A stretch of 64,000 nt of DNA, taken from Tuctoria greenei (taxonomy: Eukaryota; Streptophyta; Magnoliopsida; Poales; Poaceae). Below the pieces are notes generated by a model. It was given only the letters and a program-made list of their open reading frames with translations, was not told the DNA's origin and searched no databases. Positions 33,991 through 45,188 of this stretch are shown here, one piece after another (the first letter of the stretch is position 1; every line of letters starts with the position of its first letter). The DNA lies in assembly GCA_036927565.1 (NCBI GenBank), contig JAYESD010000001.1, positions 272,625,560 to 272,689,559 of the forward strand, read 5' to 3'. A program made the translations under genes and the position numbers.

Positions 33991-34211
33991 ATTGAAAATG
34001 TGCATACTTGGAAATTAAGGATTTTACACCTTAAGTTCCAAATACATCATCAACCATGTTCTATAGGTAAAATTTTAACAAGTTCCTATTTTTAGTGAAT
34101 ATGGGTTAACTCATATGGTTCATGTGAGTTTGGATTTCCAAGTCCACTTTCAAAATTTTTTTTAAGTTCGCATTTTCGTGTTCTGGCTTTACTCAAATGC
34201 GGGCTTTTACA

Positions 34212-34230
34212 ATCCTTCCCCCTTAAAGGA
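34212..34230 (-). other. Polypurine tract of element Y
   Basis: The minus strand reads CCTTTAAGGGGGAAGGAT, followed by the LTR start TGTAAAAGCCC. It is closely similar to the X tract at 10175-10193. Confidence 0.7.
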
Positions 34231-36149
34231 ATCTCGTCCCGAGGTTCTAAGGAAGAGAGAAAGTTAGGCCGAGTTGTTGATGAGACAACCATCTTCTGTC
34301 ATGATATTGGAGAAAGAGACTCTTCGCCTTCTTATTGCATCTATGGTTTGGATGCTCGGCGTGACTGGGATCAGACCGTAAAGTTTGTAGCTTAGAAAGC
34401 TATATTGATATATTGGGGTCTTCTTCTTTTCGTCAAAAAGAAGTAAGCTTCTGCATTGGAGGACCTTAGAACTCTAAGATAGTTAGGTGTCCTTAACTCT
34501 GGGTGTTTCTCTTACGAAGACTTTTCTGCCCTGGTCTTGTGGCCAAAGCAATGTCACCATCCATTACGAGTCAAGGAGTTCCAAGACTTGATAATTAAAT
34601 GATAACCTCGTGAAAAGAAAGATACAGGGTTTTAGCGAGGTCGAGAAGTCCATAGGAAACTCCTCGCAACTAGAAACAATCAGTTTCCAGGACTCAAGTT
34701 GATTTGAGTTTCAACGAGTCAAGGACAAAGGCTCAACTGTGTTTTGGTCACAAGGTGTTGAGTTGTTTCCCTTGTGCCACCCAAGATAATGAAACAAGTC
34801 GAAGGCGTTGCGAATGATAAAGTTGATCACAACTCAAAATTGTGAGACACAACGTAGGTATTTGAATGAGGTCATATATTCTTGCTCAAAACTCATTGGT
34901 AATTACGTTTCATGATGCATCACAAGTGGAATAATGTTATGCATTAATGATGCAATGCTGGCCAGCTAGAAATGTAGACGGTATGATGCATTCATTATTA
35001 TGCTTTGAGCAAAAATAGGTAAGACGATCCAAACACAGTCAGAAGTATCCAAAATACAGGAGGATTGAATAAACTTGGTCATGAAAGGCGCTAGACAAGA
35101 CTTGCTACTTTCATAGCTCGACCAAGTTCGATGGTTTCAAGGTAAAAGTATTAGCAAGGAATGGTGAGGTTCATCTCAAGGCAACGGAGTGTACAAAATG
35201 GAACAAAGTGATTGAACTTCTTGTTGATCAGAAGTTCCCTAAAGCTTGTTAATCGCAACTTACAGGTAGTTGTGGTTCCTTAACAAAGGGTCAGGTTTTT
35301 CATCTCCTAGTTTTCTTAAAGTACTATGTCTACCCCTTAAAAGGTGCGGCAGGGTCACCTTCAGAAGTTGCAAAGAGAGTAACCTTTGAAGAGTAAGGTT
35401 CTCATCACTTCCGTAGGTTGCACGAAGTGGTTGACAAGGTACTGTGCTAGGCACGACCTTGGTTAGTGATCCACGTTCTTGCTAAAGAATCTCCAGCTCA
35501 TACTACTCACATATGGCTTCTCGTCTCAGAGACAGAAGCAAAGGAGTGGTTTAGCGTGAAGAATCAACTGACTTCTTTAACTCGATGATCGAGTTCCACA
35601 AGAAACGAGGTTCGAGGTAATCCATTACTTAAGCTTCTCATTGACTCAATGAGTCAATGATGTACTCGGTCCTACTTACTTGAGCATTGCTTCCAGCACG
35701 TTGGTTCGGTGTCGATGTACCCTGGTATGACACCTAGGTGAACGTATCACTTTGATTACTAGGTGCACTCCTTCCCCCTTAAGGTTCAAGCTAGGTAAGC
35801 GAGAAACTTACCCCAAACGATCCTTACGGGGAGGGTCGTTGACTAATGGAAGTGTCATATATGCTCAATGCATAAATAAAGTGTGAGGTGCAAGGTTGCA
35901 TAGTTAAAATACTAGCATGTGCATCTGAGCAAAAGGGATTTCCTTACTGTAATACTCAACTCTAAAGGCAAATATTGTTGGGTCGCAACACCTGGGATGT
36001 TATGAAACTCCTCGAGTTGAACTCGAGAACCAAATCCATAATCACCCTAAAGGGTCATCACCCGATTAAATCCCGTTGGAGGATGAACAGCTTGGACGCA
36101 ACTTCGATTTTGGCCAAGTAAATGGCAAAATCAGATCTTGAGGTGAACA

Positions 36150-37570
36150 ACAAAGTTAAAGTACACTTCAAGAAATTTCCAAAAAGTATTGGTTTGCCTC
36201 TATATCATCTCTGGTTTGCATGTTATGCAATTTTAAAGTTAGCAGATTTCTCTGCACTTCCAGCAGAATCTGCTTAAAAAGTACCAGTTTCAATCTACAG
36301 TTTTCAGACTGTTCTGATGAAAATCTGGAAATATTCTTATGTACAAAGCTGTAGCCAATGTAATAAGCGTTCCAGAATGTACTTACTTGTCTTCATATCA
36401 GTTCTGGTTCAAAAGATATGAATTGTTGAAGTTGGGTAAAATTTAAGTATTCAGAATTGAATTCAGTTCAGATTGACCACTCTGTATTCAAACTTGATTT
36501 GGAATAGGTAGATGACCGATTCAGGTCTGGAGCCAATTGTAAAAATTGTAGCTGACTCTCTAAATTTTCCAACGGTTACTCGCGCGACACCATTGGATCA
36601 AGGGTCTGCGAGTTATGGGTTACATTCAGAAAAGTTCAGAGTGCTGTCCAGTTTTCTGTAGTCTCGGACAGTTTCTGTGATTTCCAAAATTTCACCTACT
36701 TAAGAAAAGATTTTGGTCTTGAACTGAATAGATAACTCGTAAAGTACTTCCAAATATTTCTAAGTAGTATTTACTTGCCCTCATAGCACTTCTGGTTGAG
36801 AAGATATGGCATTTGCAAGTTGACAGTTTTTTCTGAAAATTTGGACAGCATCTCCTTTGTTTAAGGCTGATTTTGTCCACAATTTTCAGATATACAAACA
36901 TCAATATTTGCAAAAGTAATACATAAAAACTTGTTGCATACATTCTCAGGATCCCATAAATATAAAATACGAAGCCATTCGATAAGTCTACTAGGAATTA
37001 TAATCGAAACAGTAACTGAATAGGTAACGGTTCATATTCTGAACTGTTTCGACACCTTAAACAATACTTCAATTTAGACTTGGTTATTGCGAGTTTTAGC
37101 CTTTGTGTTGAATAGTAAGTTGATAGAGGACTCTTTAATCTTTCCATACATGTATAAACATGCATATGTTGCATTTCTAGTTTACGAGTTATGGCCGTTC
37201 AAAGTTCAGAATTTTTCTGACTGTTTCAGATAGAACCTATATACATGTACTATCTTCAACTCTGTTTTCTAATTAGTTATAAACTGAATTTGAGGTATAA
37301 CTGAATAACAAAGTTGTAGAATAGCTCTTCCCCTTTCCAGAAATGTATCATAATGGAATAGAAGAGCTTCCTACAAGGAAATATGGTAAAAATTCAGATG
37401 CTGGTCCGTGTAGTTTCAGAACAGCAGCTGCTGTGATAACGGTGCATTTTCATCACCATAAAAGTGTCTTTTGGCTTGGAGTTCAATAGAAAACTTATAA
37501 AAGACTTCAAAAGCTTTCTAAAAGGTATTCAATTGTATTCATAGCCCTTCAGGTTGAAGAGATAAATTTC
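36150..37570 (-). repeat. Element Y leader repeats, period about 192 bp
   Basis: Eight degenerate units have anchors (GTTGTAG/GTTGATAG-like, then CTTTCCA-like) at 36155, 36351, 36545, 36736, about 36925 (weak), 37119, 37313 and 37496. The spacings are 196, 194, 191, about 190, about 194, 194 and 183 bp. A second anchor of the type GAG(T/A)TATGG lies about 65-75 bp further on in most units. Confidence 0.6.
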
Positions 37571-38729
37571 AAAGTCAGGTCAATTCTGTTCGAAAACAGA
37601 ACTCACCGGCTTCGAAACACAAGAATTTGGGAACAAACTCAAATTTTGAAACTTAGCTCAAAACTCAAGTCCGATGGCTAGAACTTGATTCACAACTAAT
37701 CATTTTCTTTGGAACAAAATGGAATTTTAAAAGAGACTTGACTACCTTCTTATCCATAGCATATCACTATGGATCTTCATGCTTAACCAAAGTCTCAACC
37801 CAGCGAAGTCGAGCTAAACTCTCGCAAAGAACAAAGAACTCTGGTTTACCTACTCTTGAAGAGAAACATTTTACCCTGTCCATAAGATATCAGCAACTGA
37901 TACTTGGACTTAAATACTAATATGAAGCCATTTTTTTCGTGGGGGATGGTCAAAGTATCAAGTGGGATACTGACGGTACTACGTGCCTTACTAAAAGAAA
38001 AGTCTAACCCGGTATATCCGGATACGTCTATAGGTGGTCCTAATATCAATCACTCGCAAAGGTATTCTACACGGGTCCCTACTAGAGTTTGTTTACCTGC
38101 AGAAGACAAACAATCCTCTTTCACACCTTCACACCTCAAGGGCGGCGCGGGGAAACACGACAGGCAGTCACAATAAGATATAATCAAAAGTAAATGCATA
38201 TGACTCTGGTGTGAGTCGCCCTCGAGCGAAGTCATGTCTCGAGGTACATGGCTGTAAATACGTCTGTACAGCAAAGACTCCCGTACGAACCGGCTTATAC
38301 ACACTCGGGCATACGTGTTTTGTACGCTCCCATAGAACATGAATGGTTCTAGAGATGCATACTATCGGGTTATACACCACCCGACGGGGGCTCCCACTAA
38401 TTTTGTGTCACGCGGGGGTACCGCGTGTCTAATGTTCTCAAAAACATGGACAGTTTCAAAGACTCATATTGACTTTCCGTGCCAAGCCACGGAAATATTA
38501 CATACCACATCTCGTATGCAGAGCTTACCGAGATTGATCCGCTCTCGGCGGCGTACCTTACCTCTTACCTTGAAGACGGAGCATCGTTACAGAATAATAT
38601 AACAAGTTAGTTCACCACCTTTATAACTTATACTAGTAATAATCCTTAATGGGCATATAGCTAATCCTCACTCGACTACTTCGGAGTTTTCGAAAATAGG
38701 CTATTTTCGAGCGTGCTATTCCCAATGAA

Positions 38730-38741
38730 GCTCTGATACCA
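38730..38741 (-). other. Primer binding site, tRNA-iMet type, element Y
   Basis: The minus strand reads TGGTATCAGAGC directly after the LTR end at 38742. Confidence 0.85.
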
Positions 38742-41700
38742 TGTCTGTGGGGACCGGAGTCCACATATCTGAGGATCTCATTGGGTTGTGCCGTGCGATG
38801 CGGCATCTAACAGCACACACAAAAAGGATATGAAAACATATAAAGTTTTTATTTCATAATAAGAAGAGTTTACAAAAGAGTGTACCACAGAAGTACACAC
38901 GCATCGGAAAATACATACTCATAATCTCACCTAACTAAGCAGGAGAGAAGATGTCCATGCCCTAGGACGATTCTCACTAGCAACAAGAAGAACATGTAGC
39001 AGCGGCGTGGTTCACATGAGATTTATCTCGACACCTCAAGTCTCATGTACAACCTGAACAGCAGAAATAAAACTAATACCTGCAAAAATCGTTAAAGTGC
39101 AAACGTGAGCATAAGGCTCAGCAAGACTTAACCGTCTCACTAGACATATGCAGGGTTAAGTACTAAGCATAGGTAAGGAATAGCATAAAGGACTCGCCTA
39201 CAAGTGGATCCTTATATTCATATTTTAAGTAGCAAATGACATTCTTGAGGCACGACACATCATAGACTCCACAATCAAACAAGAAACGCTTTGTCGATGA
39301 TATGACATGCCCAAAGCACATAATGCTATTACAGCTAAAGTATGGGGAAAGTGTAAACTTTTAATTATACTATCTCTAAGCCAAACAAGGTTGCAATACA
39401 ATGATTAAGCAGATCGGCAGTATTTATCATCATTCCATTACTCTTATTTACTACGTCACAACTCAGTGAACAAGTGGTACTATATTACCGCGAGGGACGG
39501 TGATTGCAATCAGGACACACCTCGAATACACGACACATACGCCCGCTCAGAAGTACCTTTCACTGTACTCCACTCCCACGTCGTATGTGGCCACCTTTCA
39601 CCCGTCATCCCGATGTCGAACCAGTTCTACCGTCCCAAAAGTAAGGTCCCTAACCGAGCACGTCGAAGTTGCTCCTTAGAGGTTCCACCTTACGATCATC
39701 TTCCCCCGAAAGACGGCGGTATAAGTTTCGACACGAGGGTGCCTGAGCTACATCAGTTTAATGGACCCCATTAATCCATTATGTAACCGGTACTGTTCAA
39801 ACTTGCTCAACAGGGTCGCACATGAGACGATCCTTAACCGACACAGACGGGGCTACAACCAACCTCCACATTTGCCTTACCCTTACCGGTCCAGGCCCAA
39901 ATGTGGTCGGAAGCATTGTCCCCCTCATCCGGGATCAGACAACCTTGCGCGTCCCGTCCTACAGGAACATCCCCGTCCACATCTCCAATTATTAAGAGTG
40001 AATATTTTGGTAACATCTCGCAAGTAGGTTTCCCTTACTCGACTTCTCTCGCAAGTAGAATTCAACTACTTGACTTGTGATCAATAAAATGTGATCCTCT
40101 CGCGAGTAGATTCCAACAACTCGACTTTTACCGGATTTCCTATACATTAGCAAAGTAGTTCTACACGTCAAGCTGTGAACCTTCCCATAGGATTTTTTTT
40201 ATGGATATGCAAGTGGGGTATCAAACACCTTATACGTAGTGCACAATATCAACTAAAGACGTAAGTGAGAAATACTGCAAAACTTTGTAAAGCTTTTAAA
40301 TGCAAACCGGGGCTTGCCTTAGTTTGTGACTCGAATAAATGTCAATTGTTAGTGGTCCTTTTGTGCAGACTCCGCCAAGGACTTCAATTGGACACCCTGG
40401 CCTTCTCCTCCAAGCGAAACTTCTCGTCGATCACCTATCATCACGTTCCTATCGACATGATATGCATATAAGTGATTAAGTAATTAAGTATTTTAATAAA
40501 AGACTCCACGGGGTTGTGTAAACTCTAAGAATGAGGACTTTGACTAGGAAGGACATATATGCCTCTGTTGTGTGGATAAACAAAGGATGGAGTCATGTGG
40601 TCATAGTAGTATCGAGATGTGAATTGAAAGGTGCAACGTAAGCACACATTGCAACTTGGCACTCAACACTCGATGCTATGCCACTCAAGGATGATAAAGC
40701 TGAATGGTGTGGAAGTGTTGGACTGGTAGTGTAAGGAAGACTAAGCAATCAAGATGGAGCATTGAAAGCTTAAGGCATGAGTGAACAGTGCAATAAGAGG
40801 TTGTGACTTAGAAGTCGACCAATGAAGTTACACAAACTCATTAAGGAGTAAACCTAATTACGTCACAAGTGTGGTCGCAGGGTCCTGATAAGGATGAACC
40901 AGGGTGAAACCCTAGAGACACTTGGGAGTGAAGTGAGGTCAACATACTTTGGACTTAAGAGGTCATAACGAGCCTTGTTAACCCGACGTGAGTACCGAGA
41001 CAACATTCAAATGACCTTTAGGTAATGCAGTTTCTACGGCAAGCTTCTCGAGCATCGTTCAAGTGCTTACACGACGACACTAATGTAGTGTCTCCCGCAA
41101 GCCTGTCTAGGTGAGCTCGGTAAGCTCTCGGGACCTAAACATGATGCGAGACCTTGCGGTGAAGGCATGCTTTGCCATCTCGAGAAGATCGTCTTAGCGA
41201 CGTTCACCTCAACCCGCACTCGTCAATGGGGTGAGCGGAAAATCCCGAACACCACCTTGTGAGTCTTAAGGCTAGTGATGTCGACTCGGTTGTTGATAAG
41301 TGACTCGACGAACCTGCCGTCGATGAAACGGTACACCAAGTTAACAAATCCTGTGATCGGCTGCGGAACATCCTCGACACAACCAAGGAACTCTTATCCA
41401 AGGTTCCCCTTAGTCTAGTTTTCCTTGTCGGTCGCAACGTTCTCGCTTTACTTAACCATAGGTCATCGGTGATCACCAACCACTTGGTTTGACCCAAAAG
41501 GCATTTCATCGGGCACCCTGGCTACACCCAGGACTCGATGAGTCTCGCCTTGACCAAACCCTAACTTGGCTAAACGACTGTCGACTGTTGTGTCGTGGTT
41601 GTTTTCCAGTATTATGTACATTACAGACATCCTTCATCTCTATGCCAGGACACGATAACGGCTCGGAGCATCACGACATCGTCATATGGTCAACGACGTC

Positions 41701-42288
41701 GATGCGGCACATGGTGGAGCATCACGAGCACGCACGGACAGGCCGACGTGATACAAACGATAAAAGAGGTCAACTTAGGGACTCCTATAGGAATGATATC
41801 AATGCAAAAACTGGACGTACGACTTGACGACACATGAGTAACCTTAGCGACCATGACGAACGGACGTCAGTGACGTCAAGCAAGGTATTTCAGTGTAAGA
41901 CTCACCTTGTAGGCATTTCGCCGAACATCTTGGGTGTGTACTCGATTCGGTTACTTCATCAACCTTCCAAGAGCACCTTGGCACATGTCCTTGTCGATTG
42001 CCACCCCAGAATAGACCTGCATCCATAGACAAACATTGAACGGCAACACACTTAGTTTTGCCTTGTAACCATTTCATCGAACACCTTGGCTGCAGTCACT
42101 GATCCAATGAATCTTGCAAAATCATAGCCAACCTTGGACCAGTTTTCGATGCCGGTGTGTCAACGATGTGTTCCTGCATATCATACATCACCTCCATCAA
42201 TCCTCGCACTGTTTGGACGCGGCATGTGAAAAGAACGCCGTGACGACATCAAGTCGACAATGGCATTCAAAACAGCACATGCGAAGCG

Positions 42289-42293
42289 CGGCC
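42289..42293. repeat. Target site duplication CGGCC (left) of the deleted Copia element
   Basis: CGGCC is repeated at 47799-47803. The uninterrupted site (GCGCGGCCAAGG) is seen at 32716-32730. Confidence 0.9.
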
Positions 42294-42900
42294 TGTAGGA
42301 TCGAAGAGCACGTGAAAAACTACCAAAGGGGGGGTGAATGGTAGATTTAAAAATCTTACGCAACGGAAACAATTAAACCCCAAACCCTTTCGGCAGAAAA
42401 ACAATCTGTTAAAGAAATCGTGTGTGAGACTAATCTAAACGTGTTTCACCGTGACAACAGTGATAGATATCAGAGAGAATCAAGTCATGAAGACAACACA
42501 AAAAGAATCACTCAAATCCGTTGAGAAAAATTCAAGTTATGATCGAAAGACAAACAATTGTCAATCTGCCCTACCTGAGAAAAAATAGTTCTGGAACGCT
42601 GCAAAGAAACTCGTGTAGATCATAGACTAAAATCCAATGACCGTGAAATTCTGACATATGATAGAAAATCAAGTTGTGAAGACAACCCAAAAAGAATCAC
42701 GTCAAATGGATCTGTAAAACTCGAGTTATGATAAAACCACCGACGAAAGGTAGTGCTGTCCAGAAACTTGATGAGTAAAACTTGTCTGGAACAAGTCGGA
42801 CGAACAAGGCACAAAAGTTCCTTCAAACTACGAATTTTATTCAATAGAACACAAGAGGAACAGCCCCAAAGTCGTGCTCCACGAGCTCTGGGCTCCCTTT

Positions 42901-42909
42901 CTTATATAA
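42901..42909 (-). promoter_or_regulatory. TATA box in the 3' LTR of the deleted Copia element
   Basis: The minus strand reads TTATATAAG, followed by a GC-balanced leader. The 5' LTR lacks this part, so the element has no promoter at its 5' end. Confidence 0.55.
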
Positions 42910-43689
42910 CCAGCCCTTAGGCCAACCCAATACCAACTAGGACTCCAATCCTACTCAGATCATGAATCGTAACTTTCCATAACTGTTCAAGATTCTTCTA
43001 TACGCAGATAGAAGCAATCTTAAGATTTCCAAACACCTTAGGAACATATCCCACATTCCTAAACAACTCAAATTCGTGACCCACACAAAATCCTATCATA
43101 ACCAACTCAAATCTTTCCATATTTGAGTCAAACCCGACTCAGCCTCAGCCTGAGTCCATAACCTAGTCGGTTGGACCTTTCCGACCAACTCTTTACGTCC
43201 ACATCTCTTAATCATGTCTCAGAACCATGCAGCCACGTCCATGCACTCCTTGCACACGTGCAAACATCTTCCAATGACGTCCACGATACCTTCATATGCA
43301 TTGTTCTTGATTCAATCATGTTGCGCAACGTCCTGATCAGCTCAACCACAATTCCTCCTGAATTTTGTTGTTGGAACCTCATCTCCTCCCTGAGACTAGT
43401 CCAATGTATCCCGTCACAAGCCATGTCTTGAACTCAAGCAACACCTCCAATGTATCCCGTCTCAAGCCCAAGTCCTCGACTTGACTCAAGTTAGTTCCGA
43501 ACACAACACCTTACGTGAGCACCTCACATAAGCATGTTGCAAGGCATATCAAAACGACATCATCCATATCAACCAAAACACACCAAAAACTTAGCAAATG
43601 AATACTAAGCAATCTTTCCAAGAATATAAAGCAAGTTCAAAACTTTGCGAATGAAAAGCAGAAGTATTGCGGTCAAGTTCCGGACCATC

Positions 43690-44075
43690 CCACAGCAAGC
43701 CGGAGCATGACCCGGAGCTTACTAGTACAATGAAGCACCTGCCGGAGCTTACCAAAACTAGTAGATCCTAGCACCGGAGCTTACCAAAAACTAGTCAAAA
43801 CTAGTCAACCCAAAACCGGAGCATGACAAAGTACTTCGGAGCTTAGCAAAAGCATGCTGGAGCTATCAAATATATGCCTGAGCTATCAAATATATGCTGG
43901 AGCTATCAAAGACATGCCGGAGCTAAAGAAAAAGCTCACCGGAGCTTACTAAAGCTGGTCGGACCTTACCAAGAAGTCGGACCTAGCATCGAACGTAACC
44001 GGAGCTACCCAAAACAAGCCGGACCTACCGTCGGATCTTGCTGTAGCTCGGAGCTAGAGTCGGACCTTAATAAAA
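43690..44075 (-). repeat. CCGGAGCT motif array in LTR U3
   Basis: Some 18 copies of CCGGAGCT, TCGGAGCT or close variants occur, many followed by TACCAAAACTAG or ATCAAATATATG, at 15-30 bp spacing. The array is repeated in the other LTR at 47330-47700. In element orientation it lies about 90-470 bp from the LTR start, upstream of the TATA box. Confidence 0.7.
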
Positions 44076-44163
44076 AGGTGTTTTGGTGATATTTAAAACT
44101 TTTATCATCAAAGCCAAGTGTATTCACTACAAGCCAATGTATTCAGCACACATAGGTCTTACA

Positions 44164-44415
44164 ATCTCCCCCTTGATGAATGCATTGGCAACACCACTTA
44201 ATATCCGAACATTGGCTTATTCTCAATAAAAGTTTTGAAAACAATTTCTCCCCTTTTGTAAATCAGAAATAAAATGAGAAGGAAAGCAAAAATAAAAAAT
44301 TCATAAAAAATTCACATATCTCTCCCCCTTTATCATCTCTCCCCACACACATTATCTCTCCCCTTTTGAAGAATAGAAACACAATGTGTGATTAATCTCT
44401 CCCCCTTTGACAATG
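44164..44415 (-). other. Multiple polypurine tracts, deleted Copia element
   Basis: Minus-strand runs of the type AAAGGGGGAGAGAT occur at about 44164-44176 (next to the LTR), 44249-44258, 44324-44336, 44354-44366 and 44397-44409. Five tracts in 250 bp match the multiplied tracts reported for Sireviruses. The sequence 44416-45188 is AT-rich and non-coding. Confidence 0.7.
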
Positions 44416-45188
44416 TATTCAGCAAGGTAAAAGAGAAATTTTAATTGTTATGAGCATATTATAACATATACATATAAAACAAAGCTCATCCAAGTCATAC
44501 TATCAAGTAACTTACACTATCACATCAATGAGATACATAAAGTAGTGTAAGCCATGCTAGAGTTCAAATGTAATTTTCAAATTTAGCAGGTCATGATCTC
44601 ACAAACTTAACTATCTCAAAACCTGATAGCATGACACTAGTTGCTGCATTTTATTATTTTTCAAAGCACAGATTTAGATCATATGACATTTGCAAGAGAT
44701 TATATGTGCATCTGCCTTATTCTAACCAACCAAGCCAAGCCTATGTCATTTGACAACCAGAAGCTTAAGAACATGGTTTTAGTCATACACAACTTCTTCC
44801 AAGTTCAAATCTTAGTGCAATGGTAAGCCATCTCAAAAGAAGAAGTGCGATGCATGCATATTCTCTTGATCTTTTCTCAATTTATATTTGTTCATAAAAA
44901 CTCAACATGTGAGTTGATTACTTGATTAATTCTTTATGATTAAAAGCACTTGTGAACATGTAACAAGTTCAAAACAGCAAGAAAGTTCGACCATGACCAG
45001 TTTTAGTGTAAGTAATTATTCCAATTACTAGACATGGCAAAAACTACAAAATGTATAACACGAGTAATGTAGTAAGAACTTTCAGCATGTAAAAGGAATC
45101 ACAAAGTCATATATGTATGAAATACTATGCTCATATTATTTTAATTTCAGATTCACACATAGACTTCCCAAGTTTCAAAAACTCCCCC

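Larger units (their letters stand above)
5939..34211 (-). mobile_element. Tekay-lineage chromovirus X (Gypsy), interrupted by a Sirevirus
   Basis: A minus-strand Ty3/Gypsy element is laid out as 5' LTR 29199-34211, tRNA-iMet primer site 29187-29198, leader, accessory ORF 26290-27220, gag, protease-RT-RNase H-integrase-chromodomain, polypurine tract 10175-10193 and 3' LTR 5939-10174. A Sirevirus at 14926-26097 splits it between the accessory ORF and gag; the CTCCC target duplications on both sides show the two halves were once continuous. Without that insertion the element is about 17 kb. Integrase carries a C-terminal chromodomain-like end, which marks the chromovirus class, and the very long LTRs fit Tekay/Del. 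All genes are broken. The right LTR is chimeric with a second element (Y), so the original target duplication is lost. By eye the two LTR ends of X are only about 90% identical, suggesting an old insertion. Confidence 0.75.
29199..34211 (-). repeat. Chimeric LTR: 5' LTR of X joined to 3' LTR of Y (5.0 kb)
   Basis: The LTR runs from TG at 29199 to CA at 34211. It is flanked on the left by a primer site (29187-29198) and on the right by a polypurine tract (34212-34230), so it serves as the 5' LTR of X and the 3' LTR of Y at once. The first ~400 bp resembles the X 3' LTR (about 90%) more than the LTR at 38742. From about 29600-29640 rightwards it is almost identical (about 98-99% by eye) to 39150-49196. 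The right third has a GC-rich block (32690-33430) and AT-rich U3 repeats (33501-33990). No TATA box as clear as that of X was found. Confidence 0.75.
34212..38729 (-). mobile_element. Internal domain of element Y, non-coding
   Basis: 4.5 kb lie between a polypurine tract and a tRNA-iMet primer site. At about 34280-34410 a decayed minus-strand match to the X chromodomain end (AEHPN region) remains. From 34410 to about 36080 I recognise nothing. From about 36150 to 37560 there is the ~192 bp periodic repeat, and 37960-38729 matches the X leader at about 80%. No gag, protease, RT or integrase motif was found. Y is therefore a non-autonomous, LARD-like derivative that could only move using proteins from an X-like element. 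Confidence 0.6.
42294..44163 (-). repeat. Deleted Copia element, full 3' LTR
   Basis: 1870 bp, TGTAGGATCG...GTCTTACA on the plus strand. A minus-strand TATA box lies at about 42902-42909, and the motif array is at 43690-44075. Confidence 0.85.

Noticed and set aside
43690..44075. Second CRISPR-like or minisatellite array
   Set aside because: The motif array is present in both LTRs of a Copia element with irregular spacing; a regulatory repeat is a better fit.
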